From: Gnetum montanum
Taxonomy: Eukaryota; Streptophyta; Gnetopsida; Gnetales; Gnetaceae
Direction of reading: 5' to 3'
Assembly: GCA_015680685.1 (NCBI GenBank)
Contig: MNCI01018082.1
Location: 422,496-486,495 of the forward strand
Length of the DNA stretch: 64,000 bases
Positions 1 to 9,260 of this stretch are shown here, piece after piece (within the stretch, counting starts at the first letter, position 1; every line of letters starts with the position of its first letter). The position numbers and the translations under genes are program-made. The notes under the pieces are model-generated. The model saw only the letters and a program-made list of their open reading frames with translations, did not search any database and was not told the origin of the DNA.

Positions 1-619
1 TGCTAGCCAATGGAGGCTCAACTAAGAAGAGATGCTATCATAGCAACAAGATATGAACAAGAGAAAGGAAGAAAAGCAACACAGATAATCATCCTTACCG
101 AAAAGGATCATGTGCCATACCAAGCTAAGAAGTCTCATCATTTGCATAGATCTAGTTCTCAATAGATCCTAGAAGAGATGAGGTGAACTCCAAACTTAGG
201 AGGAGCTCAAGGTTTGGAACCTCCAACAAATCTAGAAGACATGAATCAAGAAGTCATAAAAAGAGAACTATCCAACATTGTTCTCCAAGTCCCTCATCCT
301 CTTCATCACACTCATAAAAATACTTTGATAAGAAAGGATGCAAAAAAAGAGATCAGGATAGGGAGAGAAGAATGGATCATGATAGACACATCTACAAAAG
401 AAGATATCATGATGAGGAAGAAGATGATGAAGAAGAAAGAGAAAAGGGACCAAGACATAAATTAAAAGAACATTATGAGAATTGGAGAGGTCACACTACA
501 ACAAAGATCATGAACTTAAAAATTATGAAGAACTTTCATTAGCCACTTGAAGCATGATGAACATCAAAGTAGTATACATAGTAAAGAGGCACCTAAAGGA
601 TAGTCACATCAAATAACTT
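1..619 (+). other. Gag N-terminal and leader remnant of E0
   Basis: This purine-rich, AT-rich stretch lies upstream of the recognisable gag core. Short charged open stretches (214-465, rich in Lys, Glu and Arg) suggest the low-complexity N-terminal part of gag, but no continuous frame can be followed and no start codon can be chosen. No LTR or PBS signature is visible. Confidence 0.4.
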
Positions 620-1680
620 GATATGAATAACATTCCAAAGTGTAAAGGGAAATACAACATAGATCCATATCATCACCTTCAAGCATTTGATGATGTCTAA
701 GCTCTACAAAATATAGAAAATGATTGGTAGAAATTAAAGTTGTTTCTTAGAACACTCATCAAGGAGATAGAGAACTAGTAAAGATTCTTGGAACTAGAAT
801 ATATATGAAGATGGAGTACCATGCTAGAGCTCTTCTATGATAAGTATCAAGCCTATTCAAGAGTATAAAATTTAATAAAATAAATCCAATGATGAAAGTA
901 AGAGACATATTAATCTATTGATGTAGCAATGGATAGATATTATTCATTGTTGCATAGATGCCCAAATCATGGATTTTCTCAAAGGGAATAATTGTGGCAT
1001 ATCATTGATGGATTAAGGAATAAAAAAAAGAGAGATCCTTGGAGAGTATGCCAAAGGAAGATTTTCTAAAATGACAACCCATACAATCCAATGGTTACTA
1101 GACCAAGTAATAAAAGAAAAAAGAGAGTTATGCAAGAGAGAGTCAGTTGAAGAGTACAGTAGAGATCTTGCTATTAGGAGTAGAGAAGTGGAAATCGGTT
1201 AAACACAAGAAGAGAAAGAAATGAAAGATGTGATTTAGTAGAAAAATATACTCATGCAAAAATCAGTAAATGATATTATAGCAAAGGTAGAGAACATGTG
1301 GGACTTTGCAAATGAAAATGTTAAAATAGCACTTAAGATGGTAGAAGATAAAACTAAGCAAGAATACACCAAGAATAAGGACAAGAACAAGAAGAGAGAT
1401 AATGGACATTAAAATTATAAGAATGAAAAATTTGTTGTAGTGGAAGAGGTTATGGGCTCAATTTTGGAATATGAAAATTAATGCAATGTATGTTAATATG
1501 AACATCAATAGATGTTATCCTGTTATGATCCATTTACAAGAGTTTGGGGTATATGTACTCAATCCAAAATTTGTCAAAAATAAAATGCCTAGAAGATTAT
1601 CTTATTCACAAGGTAATTATAAACAATCCTATTACCAACTGTATTATCATAGTGGGGCTTATCCTCAACCACAATAGTAC
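620..1680 (+). pseudogene. E0 gag core and Tyr/Gln-rich tail, broken
   Basis: Gag would form the virus-like particle of the retroelement. The core begins near 628 with NNIPKCKGKYNIDPYHHLQAF and continues through a 'LFYDKYQAYSRV' segment near 826 and a 'HGFSQRE' segment near 970. The same series occurs in the gag of element X near 18450-18840 (NNFPKFSGSYDLD, LLNERYQTYVRV, HGFSEERLMCHIMDG), which supports homology. A Tyr/Gln/Pro-rich tail near 1620-1690 matches a similar tail in element D on the minus strand near 47640-47760. Many stops and frameshifts make it non-functional. No zinc knuckle was found. Confidence 0.6.
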
Positions 1681-2289
1681 TACCAATAGCATCTTAGATC
1701 TCTAGTAAGTACTCCTATTCATGCTTCTTCTCATTACTATTGAGTTGAATACCATAGGCCTACAACCCTACACATGGAATCAGAACCCTATGTTTCTTAA
1801 CTAGTTGTAGGTCACTCTCATAGGCTCCTAATTCTCTATCACTAGTACCACCACTAGTGATGTAAGGAGAACTACCAACATAGCCATAATAGAAAAGTGC
1901 TACCAAGGTAGTTAGTACACAAGGGAACATCACAAATAGTAGTGAACTAAGGGTAAAAAACATTCTTTCTTTAGGATAGGTTTAAAAAATATTTGAGGAA
2001 CATGGATTTTACCAAATCTTGCTCCTTCTACATTAAGTTCTTAAGAAAATACCATGTTTTAGATATTAACAAAGAAGAATCGAAGGACTATCATGTTTAC
2101 ATAGACTACATTTCATTGGATAAAAGTAGGCTTACTTCCCAAGAAATGAACAGATCCATAAAGCTCTTTAATCTTTCTTCAAATAGTAGGAATCAAGCCA
2201 TTATTGGTTAGCATTAGGAGTGATTCTTATTTCTTAGGATATGTACAAGGCCTAGAATTTACTTCCATTAAGAAAATATAATATTTTAT
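1681..2289 (+). other. Gag-protease linker of E0, no clear domain
   Basis: The stretch lies between the gag tail and the protease core. One open piece (1993-2211) reads as a charged protein fragment but matches nothing I recognise. The 16-mer CTTAGGATATGTACAA near 2234 recurs in the short spacer at 37236-37452, so that spacer may derive from a related element. Confidence 0.35.
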
Positions 2290-2500
2290 TAGAGTTGATT
2301 GATGAGTCCATTACTTTTCCACTTGGACATGTAGAAGATATAACTACTATAAATGGCTAGTCTTATCCTACAAACTTCCTTGTCATTCATTTAGGAAAGA
2401 ATAAAGGATAGTTCCCTATAATTATGGGAAGGGAATGACTTAGCACTATGGATGCCAAGCTTAGAATTAGAGTAATAAGATAGAGTACCTATGCAAGTAC
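2290..2500 (+). pseudogene. E0 retropepsin-like protease, C-terminal half
   Basis: A retroelement aspartic protease cleaves the polyprotein. From 2303 the frame reads DESITFPLGHVEDI, then FLVIHLGKNKG, then FPIIMGREWLS with the Trp codon now a stop. This is the usual plant gypsy pattern in which 'PLG.VEDI' is followed by 'F.I..GR.WL'. The catalytic Asp loop expected just upstream is not recognisable. Element D has the better copy at 46740-47090, with the matching segments IPLGLVEDIVT and FPIIMGRAWLS. Confidence 0.65.
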
Positions 2501-2639
2501 TTATGCAACTAGAAACCAATAAGATAGAGTAATTTCAAAGATAAATTCCCTATACTAAGTTACAAAAATAAGAAGATATTGAATGAGGAAAATTAGAAAT
2601 TCCATATAAACATGAACCAAAAACTCTATAATTGAAAGC

Positions 2640-4290
2640 CTTACCAAGTACCCTTAAATATGCTTTTCTAAATAATGAAAAACTAGTTATCATTAATGCC
2701 AATCCTAATAAAGAATAGAAATGAAGATTACTAGAAGTTGTAAATAGATGATCAATTGCAATTGCATGGTCGTATGATGAAATCACTAGTATAGATCTAT
2801 AAATTTGTCAACACTACATCTATACTAATCTAGTTGCTAAATTGCATCATTAACCTCAATGAAGGTTGAACTCAAAGCTCAAAGAGGTCATCAACTAGGA
2901 ACTAGAAAAACTACTAAAGGAAAGGTATATCTATCTTATTATGGATAGTAAAAGAATCAATTCAATGTTCATTGTCTCAAAGAAAGGTGATAAGTGGAGG
3001 ATTTGTATAAATTTTAGTCTATTGAACATGGTGACATTCAGAGACCATTTTTCTCTACCATTTGTTGATCAAGTTCTAGATATTATTATAGGGCATCAGT
3101 AATATATTTTTCTGAATAAATATAGTAGATATAACCAAATTCATATCACGCCAAAGGATCAGGAGAAGACAATATTCATGAGTCCATGGTAAACATTTGC
3201 ATACAGGCAAACATCATTCAACCTATGCAATGCTCCAACAAAATTCCAAAGAACTATATTGAGTATCTTTTAGAAGTAGATTAGTAATGAAGAAATTCAT
3301 ATCACATCAAAGGATTAGGAGAAGAAAACGTTCACAAGTTCATGGGTAACATCTATATATAGGAAAATACCATTTGGCCTATGCAATGCTCCAATAACAT
3401 TTGAGAGACTTGTACTTAGTATCTTTCTAAAATAGATTAGTAATGGAGTTGAGGTATTCATGGATAACTTTTTTACTTATAAACCTAACTTCAAGCAAGA
3501 TTTGGACCATTTAGAACAAGTTTTGAAAAGATGTGTTGAAACAAATTTAAAGCTTAATTGGCAAAAGAATAATTTAATGATTTGGAAGGGAATAGTTTTA
3601 AGATATAAGGTATCACAAAAAGGAAGAGAGGTAGTTTCTAATAAAATTAGATTCATCTAGCATATTACCCACAAACCAAAAAAATCAAGGATGTAAGATC
3701 ATTTCTTGGTCACATAGGATATTACAAAAGATCTATGAAGAACTTTTCAAATATAGAAAAAATACTCATGAAATTAACAAAGATAGATGTACCATTTCAT
3801 GGATCAGAAGAATGTGAAAATAAATTTTAAAATTTAAAATAAAAGCTAATTAAAATACCAATCCTAAGAGCTTTAGATTGTTCAAGAGCTTTACACATCA
3901 TGATAGATGCTTCAAAGCATGCACTAGGGGTAATGCTTACTCAATTAGATGATAAAAAAAAAACCTTACTACATATACTACACCAATTGAAGCATTACTA
4001 AAGCATAGGTAAACTATACCACTACAAGAAAAGAGCTTATGGTTGTGGTATATGTGATTGCTAAATTCAAAAATTATATGCTTGGATATTCAATCTATGT
4101 TCATACTGATCACAATGCAATTAGATTTTTAATGAATAATCTAGTGGTTATTCTAAGAATGATTAAATGAATTGTCATACTCCAAGAATTTGACTTCGTC
4201 ATGATTGATAGGAAAGAAACTAAAAACATTGTAGTTGATCATCTATCAAGACTACAATGTGATTCTTAAGATAATGAAGAATGTTTCTTA
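2640..4290 (+). pseudogene. E0 reverse transcriptase and RNase H, broken
   Basis: RT copies element RNA into DNA and RNase H removes the RNA strand. RT motifs occur in order: FIVSKKGDKWRICINF near 2970, DHFSLPFVDQVLD near 3045, NKYSRYNQIHI near 3115, then FGLCNAP and VFMDN near 3370-3470, followed by LDHLEQVLKRC. The catalytic FMDD box reads FMDN: the second Asp codon (3466-3468) is now Asn. RNase H is seen at 3895-3960 (IMIDASKHALGVMLTQLDD) and 4030-4260 (TTRKELMVVVY, VHTDHNAIRFLM, VVDHLSRLQ), with the first catalytic Asp kept. In-frame stops and a 156-bp internal duplication show it is dead. Confidence 0.85.
3139..3450 (+). repeat. In-frame 156-bp tandem duplication inside E0 RT
   Basis: Bases 3139-3294 and 3295-3450 are diverged head-to-tail copies, from 'attcatatcac' to 'attagtaatg'. 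Each is 156 bp, i.e. 52 codons, and carries the same RT stretch (ITPKDQEK/ITSKD.EK, then LCNAPT/LCNAPI). The copies differ at many sites, so the duplication is either old or reflects mixing of two diverged templates. It sits directly before the catalytic FMDD box. Confidence 0.75.
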
Positions 4291-4539
4291 GACCAATTTC
4301 TCAATGAGTCCATATTCATGAAATTAGCAATGGTTGTAAATTCAATAATAAATTCATGGATTCCTAATTATATGACCTATTTAACATGACAAGAACTTCC
4401 TACTTAATGGAATAGAAAATAAAAAGAATAATATCTCCGTAAAGTAAAATAATATATAGAAATCCCTGGGAATCTTTATAATTTTTATGCAAATAGACTA
4501 ATCTCATGGTATATTTAGGAGAAGAATTAACAAAGATTT

Positions 4540-4791
4540 TTGTAGGATATGCATGATGAACCATGTAGTGGTCATTATGGAAGAAGAGTAATAGCACTAA
4601 AAATTTTAATAGCAAGTTACTTTTGATCTACCCTATTCAAGGATGCATACCGATTTGCATAGTGTTGTGAAAGATGCCAAAAATATGGAGGACTAATAGC
4701 TAGACAAGAAGGGCAAAATAAAGAATAAAAAAATGGATATAACCATTGAAATCATTTGAAATTTTAGAAATTAATTTTATAGAAATCTAGT
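4540..4791 (+). pseudogene. E0 integrase zinc-binding domain, truncated
   Basis: Integrase inserts the DNA copy into the genome; its N-terminal HHCC domain is visible here. From 4549 the frame reads MHDEPCSGHYGRRVIALKI, then LFKDAYRFA and CCERCQKYGG. Homologous segments are in A (HEASCGGHYAG) and D (HEGPCKGHYARR). The catalytic core is missing because the LTR of element A starts at 4792. Confidence 0.75.
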
Positions 4792-5729
4792 TGATGAGTG
4801 GCTAGGTGTCCCTACACCCAACCATACGAATCACGAGCGTTCATGTGCGATTCGGTCGAAATCCGCAGACTGTAAGCACTTAACATACACCAAACTTCTA
4901 ACCCATGAAACCTTGGGTTGGAACTGTTGTTGTCATCCTAATCTCACTTGTGAAGTTCTATTATGTTGGTTAAGTGAGACTAAGGCTAATGATTTTTATA
5001 TCTTTTTAATTATCTTTTTCGGCGATTAATTGAAGTATGAAAGGTAAGGAATAAACTATAATCTAATCTCTAATTATCCTAGCTTATATTCTAACTACTC
5101 CTAGCATAAGTATCTGGTCCCATCTTCCGAGCACGTTCTGAGCATTTCCTAACACTGTTGGATTACTAGACGTTAAGCATCGCTGGGTTTACCAAGTGTT
5201 TGGATTACATTCGAGATGGTCGTACTTATGTCTTTAACAAACTATGAATGAACAATAACGATTGAAATTACAATAATGAAAGCATCAATAATCAACAAGT
5301 AACTAATAAAGCATAAACAAATAATTAGTAAAGCATAAACATTTTAAACTATTAAATGCATGAAACAACTAAGTCCAAATGCTACAAGGATTGCATAAAT
5401 AGTTCTTCTTTATTGTCGTCACGCCAATGGGCTCAGATACATCAATGCTCGAATAAAGATCCGATCGCTTTTCATACACCTGCTGCGGGTACTTGGAAAA
5501 TATTCTATCTCTTGTAGGAGAAAACTGTAAGAGCTTCGCTATCACTACTCAAAAAGATTCCTAAATGCGGCGGAAGGCCCTCATATTTATAGGTCGGGAA
5601 GGGTGGCTGCGTAAACGGGGCCACGTCGACGTAGGGTGGCTACGTTGACAGTCCCGCGTCGACATGGCCGCGTATACGCAGCCCCGTATACGTGGCCTAG
5701 TTGACGCATTAACTTTTGACACTTCATCA
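4792..5729 (-). repeat. 3' LTR of element A (938 bp)
   Basis: The LTR starts TGATGAGTGG and ends TTCATCA, giving the inverted tip TGATGA/TCATCA. The left end (TGGCTAGGTGTCCCTAC, then CCAACCATACGAATCAC) matches LTR D and, reversed, the right ends of LTRs B and C. On the minus strand the U3 lies at right, a TATA box (TATAAAT) at 5585-5591, and R/U5 at left with a 'caataaagat'-like segment. It is the only LTR of this family here with many CpG sites left, suggesting it is the youngest. Confidence 0.87.
5585..5707 (-). promoter_or_regulatory. TATA box and palindrome cluster in U3 of LTR A
   Basis: On the minus strand a TATA box lies at 5585-5591. Upstream, within about 120 bp, are several perfect or near-perfect palindromes: ACGTCGACGT at 5623-5632, GCGTCGAC at 5656-5663, GCGTATACGC at 5670-5679 and CGTATACG nearby, interleaved with GGCTGCGTA and GGCCTAGTTGACGC. 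Related motifs recur in the internal promoter of the same element near 9218-9258. Position argues for protein-binding sites controlling the LTR promoter; the binding protein is unknown. Confidence 0.65.
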
Positions 5730-5742
5730 TACCCCCATGACT
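5730..5742 (-). other. Polypurine tract of element A
   Basis: Immediately 5' of the 3' LTR on the minus strand the sequence reads AGTCATGGGGGTA, the expected place for the plus-strand primer. The same CATGGGG[G/T]TA occurs before LTR C (36357-36368) and LTR D (38346-38358), and a variant (TGTGGGGTTA) before LTR B. Confidence 0.7.
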
Positions 5743-5869
5743 GAGCAAAAACTTGTCCTTAAGTTACTTTACAATTTGGAAGGTATGGATTCTTATTTAC
5801 AACACACATGACTTAGACACATACATGACACACACATGACACAACATGAATTTACCAAGTGCCCGAGTT

Positions 5870-8836
5870 ACAGAGAAGGAAAAATTACAAAAATGGTAGT
5901 GTTCAGAGACAAAATTGAACACCTCGCTGGTCCTGGAGGCTCTACGGTGTAAGAAGATGTACAAAATTTTTCAAGGAGATCACACCATCCCTGGGGATAG
6001 TGGTTCTGACAGACCTTCTCCAGCCTCTGGCCTGTGTGTTGGTGGTTGCATGGATGTCGGTAGCCCTGCGGTAGCTGCAACTCTGGAGATAGCCGAAAAG
6101 CCTCTAAGAGAGCCCTCATTTTTTTCTTCTTTGCTTCTAGGGTCGTTCATGGTCCAGGAAGCTTCTGCAATGTGTGCTAGAACTGGAATTTCCCAAAGGT
6201 AAGGTAGTGTCGGAATGAGTTCCTTCAAATTGACAAACCAGGTTGCAAACTATTTGCGTTCAATATCGAACACTCGGATTGATGCTTGCAGTTGTTGGTA
6301 ATCACTCATTCTTTAGGCCAGGTCCTCCACAATGGTACGTTGACCTTCAAAGCTTGTACGAAGGACCTCAAGTTTCGTGTTTACTGTTGCTAGCTTCTGT
6401 TTTGTTGCCTTGTGCACCTAGAACTCTCCCTTGTATAGAGAATACGAGGCGACCACTTTTTTCTCTAACTTTGACCACAGTCTCTTGGCTGTGAGCATGG
6501 CTAGGTTTGCATACTGAAGGTTGGCTAACTCCATGTATTTTATCATTTCTTCAATTTGTAGCTCCTTTAGGTGAATTTTTGCTTTGTTGTAGGCATTCAA
6601 TCCATTGAAGATGGATGGCCATACGTTGCCTCCTTTTTAGAGCTACTGGAGCACTTGGTTCATCTAGGCCTTGGAGACTTGAATGTACTTCTCGTTCACC
6701 TCCTTATGCAATCCCACTTGGTTCCTATAATGATTTTTGGCTCTTTCAAATTTTAGGGCCTCATTCTTCCAAGCGGCAATTTCGATTGCAAATTTCTGTC
6801 GCAATGCTCAAACCTCCTCCATTGATAGATTCTAATTCTTAGTAGCCAACCTTCTCATATTTGCATTCACCCTAGCTAGCTCTTCCTGCTATTGGTGGGT
6901 AAAATATTTCATGTGTGCGTTCTTTGCACCAACATTGCACAGGCGATGAACTTCAACGGTCAGCTGCACGTTCTCCTGGTGAACCTCGGCCAAGTCTTTC
7001 TCTAAATGATATGCTCGAGCATCTGCTATGGCATTATCTAGGATCGCCATCTCCCTTTCATCCTCAACAACCTTAAGTTTAAGCTGAAGTTATTGAAAAG
7101 CTTCATCTCTGGTGATTTCACGGTCAAGGATGGCCAGATCAGTAAGCTAGGCTCTTAATTAGGCAATCTCTATTGCCAAGTGCTGACAAGTAGCTTGAGC
7201 AGCTTCTAGTTGTCCCTCTAGAACAAGGCTCTTGCCCCTTTCTATTAGCAGCTCCGACTGGGTTGTAGTGATGTTGTCCAGAAGATCAAAGACATCCAAA
7301 ACTGGTTGCCCAGTTCCTACCAGTCGGTCCAACATTTCTTCATGTTGGGCTACATACATCCTGCTACATGAAGTTCCGACAAACACCTGTACATCTTGTA
7401 GCCCATGGATGTCTAGTACAGGTGCCACTGGTGCATTGAGAGCAGTAGCAATGGTATCAGCAACCACTTTGGCTGCAACTTCTTGTCCCTGGTGCTACAT
7501 CACCAGGATCATCTTCCCTTCACCATCCTCCAAGTGTACGAAGAAGGTAGCAGCATTCCCTGAGATTTCAAGGAATAACTGCTAGGTTGCAGTTGATACA
7601 TATCGGATGCTCGGACCTGTTCTAGTTGGAATGGGTGCTCGGGCGGTGGAAAATATCGATCCTACCCTTTCAAGCAAGCTAACTGATTGTGCCACTTGCT
7701 CCAGGTGACTCATTGCAGGGCGATAGAATGAAGGGTCATCTCCTCCACTAGTTCTGCCAGATTGCTCTTGCTGATTCGAGAGCATTTCCCAGATATCGTA
7801 AATGTATGTTGTTGTTGTTTGTGAGCCTGGCTGCGTTGTTTGCACAGGTGGTGGAGGTGGTTCCTGCTCTTCCTCTATCTGTGTGGCGGTAGATGTTTTT
7901 TTCTTTTATCATCTCTCGCCACAAGGCAATTGGGGCATGCTAGATGATGTTGTTAGAATACCATGCTATCCCCACCTATTTGCATAACTTTTGGATTAGG
8001 CAGGGAAAGGGGAGAGCTCTTCTTCCATGTTTGTTCTTTGCAAACCTTTTTTCAATCTCCAGAAATAATAGCTGTGGAAGACTCATTGGAAATTTCCCAC
8101 TCAAAGCAGCACATGCACGAGCGGAGAAGGTAGTGATTTTGCTTAGTCTTATCGTTGGATTTAGATGGTAAGACGCTATCTTTGAATAGACTCTCTCCAC
8201 CATGATCAAGGAGCTAAATTCCTTGCGCTTTACCCCATAGCACTGTTGGATCCATTGCACCTTTACCTTTGGATCAGCTTGCTTAGGAATTTTCACCACA
8301 TATGCCCTAGTTTTGGGCAACCCCAGAGCTTTTGGTATTGCTTCCGAAGAGTAAGAGACATATATGTCCTTGATTCTTACTCTTGACCCTGGTTTCCAAT
8401 TCGTCCAGAAGAGATATGTTTCTCCTAAGTACCACTCACCAATGTTTGTGATGATTGGCCACATCGGAGAATGCTGTAATTGAAATATCACATCTTCTGG
8501 AGCGTGCTCGAGGAATGGTCCAAAATTCAACTCTTGGAGGATGGTGCGTTGCACCTCGCGTGGAGTGATAGCATCAAGGTAGGCTTGGGTCAATGTGACC
8601 TCAAGTCGTGGTGCTATCCCAGGCGTTTCATCCCCTAGCAATTGCACATTGGAAATCTCCTCTTTGGGAATCTAGTCGACAGATTCCACATCAGGTCATT
8701 CGCGGAAGGGCCCAGTTGCATGGGAACCCTCTGCATACTCTAGAGGTTGCATTCCACATCCCCTTCCCATACATGGGTGCTTGTTCCTTGGTTGCGATGG
8801 CCCTTCATCCCTTGGGTGCCTCAGTTTGGGTGCCAT
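5870..8836 (-). pseudogene. Extra ORF of element A: plant-transposon-protein-like domain plus coiled coils
   Basis: The ATG at 8836 (MAPKLRHPRDEG) directly follows a splice-acceptor-like TTTTCAG. About 950 codons follow in nearly one frame with scattered stops. The domain at about 8590-7980 reads ELNFGPFLEHAP, MWPIITNIGEWYLGE, KALGLP, YHLNPTIRLS, ending LPFPCLIQKLC; this layout resembles the 'putative plant transposon protein' domain found in Athila-group ORFs (family assignment from memory). A Gln/Pro linker, DVFDLLDNIT (about 7290) and long heptad-rich helices follow. ELQIEEMIKYMELANLQYANLAML near 6545 has counterparts in copies B, C and D. No membrane segment is obvious, so I do not call it env. 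Function unknown. Confidence 0.65.
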
Positions 8837-9053
8837 CTGAAAACAACATAACCATCTGTTAGACCAAGTTATAGCCTAAAATGATTTGTATATATCTTTT
8901 TATTTTGACCAAGTTATGTTAATGGCACAGGCACAACGTTAATTCTCCCGAAGTGTTAAGTTAGGGATTAGGGCCAAAGGTTTTGTAATTAACAACTAAT
9001 TAATTAATTAATTAATTACAAAAGGGCACCACCCCCCATGACTAAGTGTATAC
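8837..9053 (-). other. Predicted leader intron before the extra ORF (A)
   Basis: On the minus strand a donor CCAGAG|GTATAC (GT at 9053-9052) is followed 217 nt later by TTGTTTTCAG directly against the ORF ATG (AG at 8838-8837). The donor is about 145 nt downstream of the internal TATA box, nearly the same as in D (about 147 nt). The inference is a short non-coding exon spliced to the ORF. The intron contains a (TTAA)n run at 8996-9019. Confidence 0.5.
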
Positions 9054-9197
9054 CTCTGGATGTGAAAAGGGCAAGGATAGGTTGATGCGGACACGTGATG
9101 GAATGTAGGTGCATTGGGAAGGGTTAGGCAGAAAAAATGGCAAAAATTCCCTTCAATTTGGACTTCAAATGATGAAAAATGAAGAAGTATGGAAGGG

Positions 9198-9260
9198 TAT
9201 ATATAGCGGTTGGGCATTGCGTCGATGGGGCTGCATATACGGGGCCCTATATACGCAACA
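9198..9260 (-). promoter_or_regulatory. Internal promoter of element A with palindromes
   Basis: The TATATATA at 9198-9205 (minus strand CGCTATATATACCC) has, 15-55 bp upstream, GCGTCGA, GCATATACGGGGCCC and TATATACGC. These are near-copies of the GCGTATACGCAGCCCCGTATACG block in the LTR of the same element. Equivalent promoters lie at 33064 (X) and 41890 (D). Confidence 0.55.

Larger units (their letters stand above)
1..4791 (+). mobile_element. Athila-like Ty3/gypsy element E0, gag to integrase, decayed, cut by element A
   Basis: Domains follow in the Ty3/gypsy order gag, protease, RT, RNase H, integrase zinc finger, all on the plus strand and interrupted by many stops and frame changes. The linker before RT (LPSTLKYAF, then a segment equivalent to plant 'AIGWS..DI.GI') and the RRLN-type motif before RT are typical of the Athila lineage. 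No 5' LTR lies in the window, and the right side stops abruptly in integrase where the LTR of element A begins. The 5-bp sequence CTAGT at 4787-4791 should recur at the far side of A if that end survived; I do not see it. Lineage is inferred from remembered family motifs. Confidence 0.8.

Noticed and set aside
214-465. 83-codon Lys/Glu-rich small gene on the plus strand
   Set aside because: It is a low-complexity piece of decayed gag leader; an equally long frame overlaps on the other strand and there is no conserved motif.
1-4791. Integrated pararetrovirus (caulimovirid)
   Set aside because: Gypsy order with integrase and LTRs in sister copies, and an Asp-type PBS, argue for an Athila-like retrotransposon; no movement-protein-like region is seen.
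5870-8836. Retroviral env-like gene
   Set aside because: Place fits, but the protein is a globular domain plus coiled coils without signal peptide or membrane segment that I can see.
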